Shown here piece by piece: positions 23,069 through 36,298 of a DNA stretch of 64,000 nucleotides. This DNA is from Sodiomyces alkalinus F11 (Eukaryota; Ascomycota; Sordariomycetes; Glomerellales; Plectosphaerellaceae): positions 4,383,360 through 4,447,359 of the forward strand of contig NW_021167079.1 of the NCBI RefSeq assembly GCF_003711515.1. The letters are read 5' to 3'. How positions within the stretch are numbered: position 1 is the first letter of the stretch; each line of letters begins with the position of its first letter. The notes below the pieces were generated by a model. The model had not been told where the DNA came from. It saw nothing but the letters and a program-made list of their open reading frames with translations, and did not search any database. Both the position numbers and the translations under genes were made by a program.

Positions 23069-24771
23069 ATGGTCAGAGGAATCTTTAAGAACTTGGTCAT
23101 TGCCACAGCGGCGCCTATGCCTGACCAATTCACAGATGAGAACCTCAACTCATGGATAACGCAGCGGAAGGGCAGATTTACCAAGGACTTGGATGATTCG
23201 GTCACTCACCTTCTATGCACAACAGAACAGTACAAGTCTCGCAACAAGATACCACGCAGTAAGCAGATATTCTCCATGCTTCCCTCACTATGTTGTCTCT
23301 TTGTCTTTATGTGAAGGTTGTTCTCTTGCAGCTGTTAATTTCTACATGCCCCCCTGACTCTTGGCACATTCAGTTCACAGCTTCTCGGCCCCCACGAGTC
23401 GTCTTCACACATAACTGATTTTGGAGAGACCGTCATGACCTTTAGTGTGTCCCAAATAGGACGCGGGTCCAATATGTTTACCTCCTTCCCTTATACTCGG
23501 AGATAAAATCTCGTAAATAATACCCTGCCTCATAATTCAGACTTATCTGCCTCCCGTACACTTGCTTCCACAAGTTCCTCTTCCACCCTGGAGCTTGGAC
23601 TTTAAGCCCTCGTCCATATTGCTGTGCTTATATAGCAGTGGCTGATTATTATACTTCTTGTTGTCTCATCTCAGTGAAGGAAGCTCTGCTCAGGAAGAAG
23701 CTTCGCATCGTCCATCTGGACTGGCTTGACTTCTCCTGTAACCGAAATCGCAAGCTCCCGGAAAAGGACTTCAACTTCCAGGCCCTTCGAGACGAGGAGA
23801 AGGCTCAGAAGAGACTACTCATGGCGAAAACCAAGGCCAAGAAGAACCTTGCCATGGGCGAGAGGTGGATCAATCCTGGTGAGCACCCCGTGGCATGAAG
23901 CCCCGCCCCTATTCCCGAATTCCAACCCATTTGGCAGCGGCCTTGTGTAGAATGTCCAAACTTACCAGTTCGCAGACTTGTACACCACTTTTGTGGACAA
24001 GTATAACTTCGAGTACAAGGCCGAGCTGGCGCGGACTACCCAGGACGAGTTTGGTACTGACCACGAGAAATACGTCTTGCATGTGAGTCTGCCCCACGGA
24101 TATCTGCAACCAGATAGATCAGTGCAGTGCAAGAGGAGTTGCGATGCAACATGGCCAGATTGAAGGTGTGCAATGTCTGACTCGGACCATCTAGCTCTTC
24201 CAGTCCAACGCCAAACCGAGACTCTACTGGTTCGCCGCCAAAATGTACAAAAAGACGGAGGGCAAGTGCTGGCGAGAGGCCGGCATCCATCGGCCTCGTG
24301 ACTGCTCCGGCTCCTTCAAGTCGGAGCTTGCCAGTTTCAAGGCTTTCTTCAAACTGAAGACGGGTATCGACTGGTGTGACAGAATCTGGAAGGCTGGCAC
24401 TCGTGTCGACGGCTACCACTTTCAGTATAGGCCCCCCGTAAGTCCACACACAGCGTCCCCTCATCCCCAGGTCACTGTATCGTGTGGTTCCAGGGCGGAT
24501 TGCATCCCTGAAGATGCGATAAAGAATGTTCGCTGACCTTTTGCTGCGTGGAAAGACCGGCGGTAAGCCTGTTGGCGGATCCCTCGCTAACGGGTGGACT
24601 GTCGAAGAGTGCTGGGTTCAGAATCGCGAGCTTCGTTTGCTGTACCAGGAACTGTTCGGCGACGAGTACGACGAGTCTCTGGACCAGAATGGAGGCCAGG
24701 GTCCAAGTGGCCACGATGGTCAATCTGGCTCCAACACCACTTCGCACTGGCCGGATCAACAGTGGTGTTGA
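23069..24771 (+). CDS. BRCT domain plus WGR-like domain protein
   Basis: Five exons, 23069-23258, 23675-23878, 23976-24082, 24195-24437 and 24556-24771, total 960 nt, 319 residues; all junctions keep phase. The N-terminus (about 1-85) is a BRCT-type fold: MVRGIFKNLVIATA, KGRFTKDLDDSVTHLLC, then LRIVHLDWLDFS with the conserved BRCT Trp. A basic, Lys-rich helix follows (EKAQKRLLMAKTKAKKN). From about 135 to 250 comes a WGR-like region: DKYNFEYKAELAR, a strand with QSNAKPRLYWFAAKMYKK, then FKAFFKLKTGIDWCDR, which matches the end of WGR domains of PARP proteins. There is no PARP catalytic domain. A short tail with GGKPVG follows. BRCT domains bind phosphopeptides and WGR domains bind DNA ends, so a DNA-damage role is inferred. 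The 416 nt first intron is long for this genome. The last exon is the least certain. Confidence 0.82.
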
Positions 24772-25187
24772 TCCGAGCATCCTGCTCCAGGGCCTCACAA
24801 CAGCCAACAAGGCGATCGAGACCGGGCCCAACGAACCAGCAGTGACAGGTGGGAAGGACGTCGCACGTCGTATCAACAGTGCTTATACCATACGCACGAC
24901 GACCATGATGATGTGTATGACATCTAAAGAACCCGTCATCCGAGAGTGAAACCCGGATCAGGAATCCATGAGCTCTTCGATACCTTTCCTCTCTTGCTTT
25001 TTTCTTCCTCTTTAGCTACTTCTCCATAGCACAGTTCAGAAACCGAGGAAAGGGAGAACTCATATATCGCAATGTCCTGAAGAAGGCCCTCCGCGTGAAC
25101 CCATTTTGTCCAGTTCGCCTATGCTGTGCAAGGAACCCATCCCTTGCGCCGATCGCTCCCAATGCCATTCATACCCAATGCCATAAT
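24772..25187. other. convergent intergenic region
   Basis: 3' ends of the BRCT-WGR gene (+) and USE1 (-). A frame on the plus strand reaching 24949 overlaps the last BRCT-WGR exon in another phase and has no recognisable content. Confidence 0.5.
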
Positions 25188-26381
25188 TCAGAACCTCAAT
25201 TTGGGAAGCACAAAAACAAGTAGTATGAGTGCTACCATGAGCCCGTATATCCAGGCGTAAAGCATCATCCGGCCCCACCAACCTTTCCCTTCAGTCATGC
25301 GCCTCAGCGTGCCCATCCGACGGCTAGCCGCGCCCATGGACTTCTCAGTGCGGTCCATCCCATCCCCAGCGCGGCTCAGCACCGCCTTGTCTTCCTCGAG
25401 CGTTGACGAGAACCGTTGCGACGACATTTTGAGGGCGCTAGCCATCTTCAGGATCGAGTCGGACAGGACGTCCTGTTCAGCGCGCTGGTGGTCGAGAATG
25501 GCTTCGGTTGTCGCGGTGGACGTCTTGGTGGTGGCGGGCGCTTTGGATATTGAATTCATGCGGCGGTTTGCAAAGAGGGCCGCGCGGGCAGTGCTCGTGC
25601 CAGTGTCATGTCCTGGTGCGGGGTGAGATCCCCGCGGACGGACGGTTTGTGTTGAGATGGTGGAAACGGGTTCTGGGGCTGGCAATGTCGACGGCGGTGT
25701 CGCGTCCTCTGACGATGTGGAAGCGGCAGGCAGCGGTTCGTTCGCTGACGATGCTATTTCCGGTGACGGACGACTTGGTAGTTCCTTATCCGCCTCCGGC
25801 TCCTCGATATCCTCTGCCGCAGCCCCTGCAGGTCTGGAGTCCACGCTCTCACTCGGCGTCGGCATGATTTCGCTAAGAATGTCATCTCCCTCTGATCCAT
25901 CGTCATCCTCGTAGTGAAGCTGGGAATAATGTCAGCGCCTGCATCATCTGGCTTCAAAGGATGGTCCAAATCCTGACCTGTTCGAGGTCGTGCATACGAT
26001 CCATAAGCCTCTCGAGTAAATCTCTTTTCCGGTTCAAGTCTGATTGAGTTTCTAGCTTTTTTGAATGGAGTTTCACCCCGAGGGCTTCTTGCTCTAGTCT
26101 TGTCAGAAGCTGTCGTGCATAGTCCAGATTCTGTGATGGCAATTCTCCCAGTCAGCCTTCCAGATTTCCTGCCTGTTCGGAAGGCATTACGTAGGAAGAA
26201 GCGCGCTTGCCTGGTTCAGCTTTGTACGTTCGAATTCGTCGGACCGCAGGCGCTTTTCTCGTTCGGGATCTGCGCGGAGTATCGAGCTTTCGAGCCGGGA
26301 GAGAAGTTGGGTCAACTCGGCGAGGCTTCGTTCTGATGTGTTGGTCGGAGCAACTCCGAGAGCATACGACAGCCGTGCCAT
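25188..26381 (-). CDS. USE1: ER Q-SNARE Use1
   Basis: Three exons on the minus strand, 26381-26211, 26130-25978 and 25919-25188, total 1056 nt, 351 residues. The N-terminal helical region (LAELTQLLSRLESSIL, NLDYARQLLTRLEQEA, SDLNRKRDLLERLMDRMHDLEQ) matches the fungal Use1 family. It is followed by an acidic and then a Pro/Ser/Thr-rich linker. A SNARE-like heptad helix runs from about AILDHQRAEQDVLSDSI to GAASRRMGTLRRM, and a single C-terminal transmembrane helix (WIYGLMVALILLVFVLPKL) makes it a tail-anchored protein. Use1 works with Sec20, Ufe1 and Sec22 in retrograde Golgi-to-ER fusion. Intron 1 (26210-26131) uses a GC donor (CAG then GCAAGC) with a CTGAC branch and CAG acceptor; no nearby GT donor restores the NLDYAR frame. 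It is the last intact gene before the RIP region, about 250 bp from its edge. Confidence 0.92.
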
Positions 26382-26613
26382 CGTCAATGTCTCCGTAGGT
26401 AATGGTCGGTCGCTGGATCGTGTACCACGATGTTGAGGCTGGTAACGCAACGTAGAGAGGTTCGTCTTGTAGAACAAGGTGGCGGCCTTAAAGTGACATG
26501 CCGTCCTCGACTTGTCAAGCCACCGTGGCTGAAGCTATTCAACCCTGTAGTGGCACAGACCACCATCCAACTACGGTAGGTAGCTAGCAATCTTTACCGT
26601 ATAAGGTATTTGT

Positions 26614-26635
26614 CGAACAGACCATAGTCTGTTCG
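26614..26635. repeat. perfect 9 bp inverted repeat at the edge of the AT-rich block
   Basis: CGAACAGAC and GTCTGTTCG face each other across the four bases CATA. It lies where ordinary sequence upstream of USE1 gives way to RIP-mutated DNA. It could be a cruciform or terminator-like structure, or the end of a mobile element. Function unknown. Confidence 0.6.
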
Positions 26636-29291
26636 GTTACGTAACGGGCCGGATTGCTAAGAGTATAATCCGGGTGGACGCTTACAGAATCTGCACTATA
26701 TAAAATACGGTGGTAGCGTTTCCCTAACGGTCTAAGATAGTTTGAATTATATATAGTTACCTTAATCAATTTTGACCTATTTTGTGATGATTTTAACTAC
26801 GCTTCATCTAATAATTAAGAGTCTTACTTACTAAGTGAATAACCTACCTTGACTATTACGACTACCGATTAAGAAGCTATCTAGCCGCGCCGATATAGTG
26901 TGTTAATCTATAAATAACTATTAAGATATCGGAATATAAGCCTATAATCTATAAAACCTATCGCAATTAGGAGCTCTAGAGTAAATACTATAAGGTTATA
27001 GCCGTTAATAACGAAGTCTAGGAAAATCTACGCCCTGATAATCTAATTTCCCCCCTTGTAAGCCTATTTTACCCTCCTACGCCACATTCTAGCCGTTGCA
27101 CGTAACCCTATAAGTAGAGGTTACGCCCTTATAGTAGTTAGATCTAATACCTACTAGGTAGCGCGCTGTCAAATGGGTAGTCGCAAAGAGTGAAAAGGTA
27201 GGGTTAAGTAAGAAACCAGGTATAATTATAATAGGATTATAATAGGGTTAGAATGTGGGTGTAGCTAAAGAGTTAGATTAATCGCTGGCCTCCCTTCTTT
27301 AAAGGGGAGGCTCCCTCGCTCCTTAAGACCCCGCTCTACTCCTCGAGGGCTGCTTATTTACTTCCTCGAGGGCTACCTTATTTACTTTAAGGGACTATTC
27401 TGTTTGCTATGTGATAACTTACTTTATTTATACCTTAAGGGGTCTTAGACTAGGTATACCTAGACCCTTATAGGTTTATACTAGGGACCTATTATAACTA
27501 CTACTATAGGTACCTAATATAGCGACCTCCCCCGGATACTCCTATTCTTAGGAGCGCCTGATCCGTGCCGGCCTCTTAGCTCCTCCGAAACCTAGCCTCC
27601 GAGTTTGTTCCTAAATCCTAAATCCCTTAATACCCCGAACCAGAGTCCTCCACGATAGGACCCTAATAGGCCCCCGCCTAGTACCTATACGGAGCCCCTT
27701 TAGCCGTGGCTCTAATCTAGGTATACCCTCTCTCCCTTTATCTATTATCTAAGGCCACTAATAAGGGCCACTTCCTTTTATGCTTCCGAATCCGGCGCCG
27801 CGTGCAGCCGAGTTCTATTAATCCACCTATAGCCGCGTCCTATTCGGGACCCTAATAGGTTCTAGGGTAGTTCCTTCCCGGGCCGTCAAGTCTATCCCTT
27901 TATCCTCCTGGGTTATTCCTTCTATCCATCTATAAAGACTCCCTCTTATAGTGTTATATAGGGCCCGATATTACTCCTTCCGTGAATTTTATAGCTTCCT
28001 TCTTTATATAAAAAATAGGTGCCTATATAACTACCGTTAAGGGGGATATCTTATAACCTGCTATTACTCCCTCTTCCTATTCTTTTCTTCCTCTTCTATA
28101 CTTAATTTTCGATTATACTACGCCTCGTGAGTTCTACCTAATCTAAGGTATCGCGTACTAATAGTTTAAAGTTTTACTTAATTAATTAATTGATTAACTA
28201 CTATCTTATAAGTGCTCCCTAACCTATCTTTAGTCTATAATACTAGCTAACCAGGCGATATAGTATAGTCACTATACCTTCCTAGGAAGATAATAATAAT
28301 AATAAGCGCGTCGCTACTCCCGCTAGTATAACGCGGTCCTTTAAGAGGATTAAGATCGTGGTTACGGCGTTAGCCTTATAGTCCGCTAGGCAGTCTACCC
28401 CGTAGCTAGCTACGCCGTAGCCGGCTACGCTAAAGCCTCCTGCTTCTACTACGGCTATGTCGTCGTTAACTACTATACCGTCGGTTACTCCCCGCTAGAA
28501 GGTAGTGGATATTAGTATAGACGGGGATCTAAGGGCCCCTTATATATATTATACGGGTAAGTTAGTAACGATTAACTTTAAGGAAAAGATATATACTATC
28601 GAGGCCGAGATATACCGACACGCCGATAACGGTCGGCATACGAATAAGTGCTATTACTACTCTAAGTATAATAGCCTTAAATACCGCGTGGCAAGTTATA
28701 TATCTTTATTACTATCCCTATAGCCCCTCCCTTTATAGACTACTCCGTGGTCCCCGTTAATCTAATATATATAATAGCTTCCTATCGTCGGTAAGAACGC
28801 TACCGAGGAGCTATAAAAGGTTTTAGTTATTACTATTAATAAAGGTAGCCTAAAGAAGAGTTATCGCATAAGTATTACTAACCGTGTCCCCTTATTAACC
28901 CTATATAGTACCCTTACCAATTCTACGTGATACTAGGCTATAGTAGTTTAATATTAGGTTATCCTTAAAGAGGCTCTGGGTTAAGCGACGCTAAAGGTTA
29001 ACTAGTCGTCTACCGAGGAAGCTATAGTTACTCGGCGTTAAGCTAAGGAAGTTATTAACGCCTGCTAGAAAACGGCGGAAGATATCCACGAGAGGCTTAA
29101 TAGTATAGAGTCGATCCTTAAGTAATTTATCGGGCTATAGTAGTAATGCCTTGCCATTAAGTAGTAACGGCTTAATATCGAGTAGTAACGCTTAGCGTTA
29201 TGTTAGCGCGACCTTACGGCCTAGGAATATATAGCCGCTGCTTTCGAGTAGATAGCTGCCCTTAACCTAGCCTAGGCTTAGGCTATGGAAG

Positions 29292-29296
29292 GTGGT
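29292..29296. repeat. target site duplication, left copy (GTGGT)
   Basis: GTGGT immediately precedes the left LTR. The right copy GTAGT follows the right LTR at 36513-36517. The one difference is G to A, as RIP would give. Confidence 0.8.
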
Positions 29297-29510
29297 TATA
29301 AACGACTGGTTATAGGTCGTGGCACTAAGTAAGGTCGTAATAATAGATTATCTAGAATTAAGGAAGGAAGAAGGAAAAGGAGAAAAGTCTATAGCGCTAG
29401 GCTGGCTATAAGATAGCGATAACTTAGCGATATAGGTCCGTTAACTAAGCACGTAGTTAGGAAGATCCAGAGTATAGCCGGATCCTCTATATTGGGGTTA
29501 ACCTGTAATA
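29297..29510 (-). repeat. chromovirus 3' LTR (left copy, 214 bp)
   Basis: Begins TATAAACGACTGG and ends CCTGTAATA. The ends are probably RIP-altered TG...CA. It differs from the right copy at about 16 positions by eye, all transitions, with no indel. Confidence 0.9.
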
Positions 29511-29899
29511 CTATCCCCCCCCTCTCTCTTTAGGGGTTATATAACCGCGTGTTACCGTTATAGTTCGGCTCCCCCTTATATCGCGGTAATAAAGGAATAG
29601 TCGCATCTTTTTATCTTACCTCGCCTTTACCTCGATATTAAAGAAATCTTAGGTAACCTACTAACCTTTATTTATATACCCGAAATAGTAATATAGGCTC
29701 CCCTCGCGTAGATACTATCCGTAGATATATCGGCCCTGTTTTCCTTATAGGCCTTTTTTTCCTCCGTTCCCCTCCCTACCTTTAATAATACTAATAATAG
29801 TAATAGCGGTTATATATATACTTTTCTTCTTTATAGCGACGATTCCTTTAATATCGCCTATCCTTAGATAATAATAATAATACTCGGCTAGTTTAAGAG

Positions 29900-31250
29900 T
29901 TCCCCGTTTAAGGTAAGCCGTCTCTCGCTCGCGATCTTTTTATTAGGAACCCTTTACTAACTTATATCGTTTTATAGATAGCGCTAGCCCCTAGCGATAA
30001 TAGGGGTAATAATAATAGTAAGCGTACCGCCGATAACGATATAGGTATAACGCTTTTACGTCTTAAGGCGATACTAACCGTATAATAGTTTATATTATCG
30101 CCCTTACCACCGCCTAAGAAAAAGAAATTAGCGGGTAGTCGGCCTCCTAAATACCCTCTTAGTAGCGTTTATACTAAGCTATACCTCCCTTATACGCGCG
30201 ATATCGCTAATAGGAAGTATAAGCGCCTTTATCATAGCTAGATTAGTCGGGGGAAAAAATACTATATATACTCTACGAAGATATACTAGTATACTCCTCT
30301 CCTAACGCACCTTAAGGGCCACGCGTAGAGGTTATTCGAGACGTCTACCCTTATTAGCGACGATAACGAGAACGCCCTTATAAGACTTCCTCTCCCCTAA
30401 GAGGTCGTGATAGTATCGCTAACTCTTCTTTTAGGAGTAGGAACCATATCTTAACGCTTATACGGCGTTTTAGGATACTCTTATAGCTAGGGAAGCGATA
30501 ACGGCGATATTACCTATAGCTATGTATCCCGTGGAGGCTCCCGGTATAGTAATTGCGTTAGCCCTTTCTCCTCCCTAAGAGGTCTAAGAAGCGGTAGTAC
30601 CGTAATTAGCCTTATTACCTTTTCCTAAGGTTATTAATAAGGTAGCTAAACTAGCCTTATTTCCTCTGGTAACGGAGGTTACTAATAAGGTAGTTATGCT
30701 AGTCTTTTCTCCTCCCTTAAAGGTTATAGAAAAGATAGCGTTAGGACTAAATATATCGCCTTTAAAGGAGATCGCTATTAAGGCGGAATAGCTAGCCTTA
30801 TCTCCTCTTTATAAGGTTATAGGTAAGGTAGTAGTTTTTGGCCCGGTCTCTCCTAATATCGTAGCGAAAAAGAATACTTATCCTACTACTCTTACTCCTT
30901 TATTAGGGTCGATATTATCGGATAAAGACTTTAGACGCCTTAATCTTATAAAGCTAAAGGAGTATACTTAGCTATTTAGGGAGATACTTATACTCGGTCA
31001 CGCTAATATCGTGATCTCCGAATTCTAATAATACACGGAGCGTAGGCGGGCTTTTACGCTTATAGGTATAACCGTTATTAATACGGTTATAATCCCTGAT
31101 AATAATAACGATAAAGATAACGATAAGGTTAAGGAGACGGACTCCGACCTATAACGAGGCGATAAGGGTAAGACTTTTACGGAAGTCGATAATCCCGAGG
31201 ATAGCGATTTCGAGGCTAAGGATATTAATCTAGGCTTATATTAAGCGTGG
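29900..31250 (+). pseudogene. antisense plus-strand frame inside the chromovirus 3' region
   Basis: Between the end of the minus-strand pol gene and the 3' LTR, the plus strand gives the more protein-like reading. It starts with a basic Pro/Lys segment near 30105-30140 (PPPKKKKLAGSRPPKY). A possible Cys2His2 or BED-like finger follows near 30240-30330 (YYIYSTKIY, then THLKGHA; Tyr probably replaces Cys). Then come Pro-Leu-Val-rich repeats near 30550-30850 and an acidic Asp/Glu/Lys region near 31080-31230. Stops are mostly TAG/TAA at plausible Gln or Trp positions. Some plant chromovirus-related elements carry an antisense ORF at this position, but I do not recognise this one. It could equally be an older nested insertion. 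Confidence 0.5.
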
Positions 31251-34200
31251 TTAGGGCGCGGGGCCTATCCGGCCTAAACTAAATCCGACTTTTACTCGCT
31301 TCTAATTATCGCGATATAATCGCTTATATATTAGTTCCTATATCGTAATAGCACGAAGGTATTTAACGGGCTATTATTCGTTACTACTAAGCCGAATTTC
31401 CCTTTAAACTCGTTAAGTACCCGTATTTATGCTAATAGTTTTAGAGGTTCTTATATAGGCTTATAGTATCCTACCTATTATACTAGTACTTTACGTCTTA
31501 ATCTCCTACCTCGCCTTTTCGTCCTTATATAGAGGATTTCCTTAACTTCCTATTCTTTACTATCGGTTACTTCTCGAATAGGCGGTGGTTAAGGGTTATC
31601 TACTACCTATCCCGGAAAGGGGTTATCGCCCGCGCGACGTAATAAGTCTATATAGAATTAAAGGTAGATCTACGATAGTACGGCGAGCTTAACTATATAT
31701 AGGCTAATTACCTTTATAACTCGGTACTTACGATAGAGCTAGTCGAGCTTTCGCGATAGCCGCGGAGTTAAATAGTTAGCTAATAATAGCTAAACTAAGT
31801 CGTTAACCTTAAAACGCTTAGCCGGTATACGATATTAGTTAGTAGACTCCTTATTTCTAAGCTATATTAATATAATCACGGCCTAGGCGAACTTAGTCGC
31901 TTCCTATAAGCGGCGTAGTAGGTTATAGGCCGCTAATACTCTAGGTTCCGAAAAGGGCTCTTCGGTTATCTAAATCGGATTAATATAGTAGCTATACTCT
32001 AAAAAGAAGGCATTAAACCCTATCGCGGAGCTTTTATTGTTATTTAGGGTTAGTTATACTATGGGTAATAGGCGATCCTAGTTATGCTAAGCGTAATAGA
32101 TAAAGACTTATAAATAAGCTTATACTTCTTAGTTTATACGCTCTATTACTCTATCGGTCTAGGGGTAGTATACTATACTAAGCTTACGCGATATCCGTAT
32201 AAGCTTATAAAAGTGCTTCTAGAACCTACTTATCTAGTTTAAGCCTTAGTCGCTAATAATCGACCTAAGTATTCCGTGGAACCGGAAATAATAGTATAGG
32301 AACTATTCGGTGTAAGCTTTAGCTTCTATTATCTTTATCGCTTTTAATATTACCGCCTGAGTTAGATAGTTTATAATAACCTAAAGATAGCGCGTTTTCT
32401 TCTCGCTGGCTAGTAGTAAGTCCGTTATAAAATCTATCGATAGGTCGCTCCGTATTTATTCTAGTACCGGGAGGGGGCGTAAAAGGCCGTATTTCGTATT
32501 TCTTTTTATATACCCCTTTCCGTAGATATCGTAGTTCCGGATAAATCGTCGGATATCCTTATTTATCCTCGGCTAAAAGAAGCGACACGTTACTAAGGCG
32601 ATAGTGTTTTTATATCCGGGGTATCCTCCGATTACTAAATCGTGAATTAACTAAATAACCCTCCCTTATAACGTTAACCCTTTAATAGACCCGGGCACCT
32701 AAATTCGGTCGCGGAATAGTAATAACCTAATCGTAAAGACTAAGTACTCGGCTATTTATAGCTTTAATTCTAATAATAATAGGAATTATTATTCTTCTTT
32801 AGCGACCGTAGATAAGGCTCCTCGATATTATTTATCGGTTATAAGCGTCTTATCCTATAGTCGTTATAACTCTTAGTCTGCTTTAAAGATCGATTAACTG
32901 CTATTAATATAGCGAATACTAGGTAGAATCGCGGTATCGGGAATTAATTAAATATAATAAGATTATTCCTATTTATCCGTTATATCTTAGGGCTTATCTT
33001 ACTATTAACGCGAGAGGGCGTTTATTATCGTGTTATCCTTTCCTTTCCGATACTCGAGTATAAAGTCGAATTATATAAGCTCGCCGGCCTATCGGCTTTA
33101 TCGCTTAGTAAGCGTGTATTTTATTATAAAGTATTTAAGGGCCTTATAGTCGGAGAGGACTATAAACTGCCTATAACTAATAAGCTTAGCCCGCTATATT
33201 ATTAAATAACTTATAATTATTAGTATTTTCTTATCGTAGATTAGGTAATTATATTCCGCTCTATTAAGTTTATAAGAGTAGTATACGACTATATAGCGAT
33301 TTCCGTCCGCGTTTTCTTATATTAGGCTACCCTTAAAGGTAAACCCTAAGTAGTCCGTCTCGATAAATATCTTATTTATTAGGTCCTACTATCGTAGTAT
33401 CGGTCCTTCTTAAAACCTCGCTTTTAGCTCGCGAAAGGCCGCTTTTTCCTTAAGACCCTATCGAAAGGTATAGTTTTTCTTAGTTAGTGCTATTAACGGG
33501 GCCGAGATCCCTAAAAAATCCTTAATAAAGATTCGGTAATAATTCGTAAACTCTAGGAAGCTTCGTATACCCTTAACCGTTATAGGTGCTTTTTACTCGC
33601 GAATAGCTTATAACTTCTTTAGGTTATAAGACACGCTTTTCCCCGCGGTAATTATAAATCCTAAGTACTTCACGGTCTTCACGCTAAACTTATACTTTAA
33701 CGGATTTAGGTTTAGGCCGGCGTCCGTGAGTACGCGGAGTACTTACTTTATCTTCGCCTCGTAATTAGCCCGACTCCTATTAGAGTAGACTAGGATATTA
33801 TCGATATAAGCGGTAATAAAGTTATTTAGGAAGTATTATAGTATTTTATTAATATATCGCTAAAAAGTAGTGGGAGCCCTACTTAGGCTAAACGGGCAGA
33901 TAAGCTATTCGAAAAGCCTAAACCGAGTTCGGAACACGGTCTTATATTCGTGTCCTAAGGCTATCCTAATCTTATAGAAGGCGGCGACTATATTAAGCTT
34001 TATAAACCACTTTACTTAGTTTAGGTTTTATAACGTCTTAATAATTAGGGGAAATAGATAACGGTCTTACTTAGTAATCGCGTTTAACGCTTAATAGTCG
34101 TAATAAAATTAAAGTCCTCCGCCTAGCTTTCTTATAAAGAGGATAAAAGCCGCGGCTTCTAAACCACTAACACGGATAAATCCTTTATCTATTAGGTCGG

Positions 34201-36298
34201 TAAGTGTTTTCTGTAATACTAAGAGTTCTTCTCTCGATATATTATAAAGCGGCCCAGGAAGCGATAGTTCTTTTTTATCGCTTCCGGGTATAAGGTTTAC
34301 CTCGTAGTCGACTCTTAATCGGTATAGCAGTAATTAATTAGCTTTATCGGGCGTGAATAGGTTACCGAATTCTTATAGTAACTTTTCGGGTATAAAGTCC
34401 TTCGGGTCTATTAGTTATTTCTTATATAACGCTTTTTTAATATTCTTTAGGCTTACTCCTTAGATTAAGACTTTTTTACCTTTCTGTTATAGTTATCGAA
34501 TAATACCCGTGAATATAGATGTAACTAAATAGGCGTCGCGGATAGCTTATACTCTGGTAGGTTCCTTTTCGTGATAAAGTTATATATTTAATCCGGCTAC
34601 TCCGTAATAAAGCCGTTTATCTTTAGCGTAGTATATTACATTATTTTATTTTATCTAAGGCTTCCCGAGGAATATATCTTAGTTAAGCCTAGGTATTATA
34701 TATACGAATATCCTTTATAGATAACCGCTAATCTTAAGCTTATAGATAGCGATGCCCGCGCTACTAACAATCCTAGTAGCTTTCGAGAAGCTATTTAGTA
34801 GTCGATTTATCTTATCGACTAACGGTAATTAGAGTCTTTAGGTAAACTATTTATTTATAACGGTATAATAGTCGTAGCTAATATTAATAAGGGCGAGGAT
34901 ACGCTATTTATTTACTTTAGCTACTATAAATACCGGGTTATTATTAGCACGCACTTTAAATACCTTTTACTCCCGCCGTATCGCGGCTATCGGCTTTAAC
35001 GCCTATTTTCGCGTTAGAGCTACTCTTTTTCCGAGTTATCCTCGTTAATCGACTTATCCCCGCTTTTATCGCGATCTTTTATATAAGTCTCCTTAACCTT
35101 CCGGACCGTGTTTTAGTTTTCCTTTAGCTTTTTATAGTCCGAGCGATATACCCCTTCTTATTATAGTTATAGTATATCCGAGTCTTTTACTTCGCCTTTT
35201 TATCGCTAACACGGTTTACTCCGCCTATTTTCGTATCGTTATCGGTATCCTTTTTCATGGTTATATAGTCTTAAGCTCGTTTATTATAGTTTTATTCGAA
35301 CTAATAGCCTTTAAGTTTCCTAGTAATCTTTTACACGCCGTTAACCTATATAGTATAGTGGTTAGTAGGGATTTAGGCGGAGATAAGTTTATCCCTAAAT
35401 CGCGAAGTAATTACTCCTTTAAGAAATAAAATCTATATAGTAGCTTCCTATTCGGTACTACCCGTAAAGGCGATCTATCTTTTAAAATAGGGTAGAAAGG
35501 CGGTAAATAACTTATCGGTTTATTAACGAATCGTGCGTAAGGCTTAGGCGGCCCGTGATTATTCTGTGGGGTTAAGGTAGGTACGATTAAGATACGCTAT
35601 AAAGTTATTAGAATCTATAAGCTTACCCGGCCTATCGCTTTTATAAAAGGCCGATATAATCTATTATACTTTAGACCTTAAGTAATTATAGATCGTATAC
35701 TAAGCTCGTATATTATTCTAGAATAAGTCGCTATCGATTATAAGCTTTTACCGTATCGTATAGGCCTACGCGCTATAGTATACTCGCTTCCCTAAGAATT
35801 TCGCCGGGCTATTAACGGTTTTACGGGGTATCGCCGTTAAGGTCGGGGCGACTACTATTATTATCGGCTATAGAGTAGGCGATAGAACTGGTAATAGAGT
35901 AGACTTTATTAGTATAAGGATTATCGGAGTCTATAAGAGAGCCGGGATATTTAGGTTAAGCGGCGTTAGGTTCTACGGGGCAGGTAATCCTAGGAGCCGG
36001 GCTATAAGCTATTCGATTAACTAGCATTATCGCTTATCGGCTTCTTCTCTCGCGCGTTATCGGTCTATAAACTAGCGTATTTTCGAGTAGTATTCTTATA
36101 TCGGAGTAAGCCTTAAGTTAATATCGGTATATTATTTATGGAGAGGGCTTAGCCTTACGTTTAAGGCTTAGTCGTTTTCTTCGAACCGTTAGTTCGTCTA
36201 CTTTATAATCTATTTAATTCTAATAGGTTACTAGGCGGTAGCGTTAGGATTCTACTCTATTACTAGCGTAGCGCGTGGGTATCGCTAAGTTCTAGATA

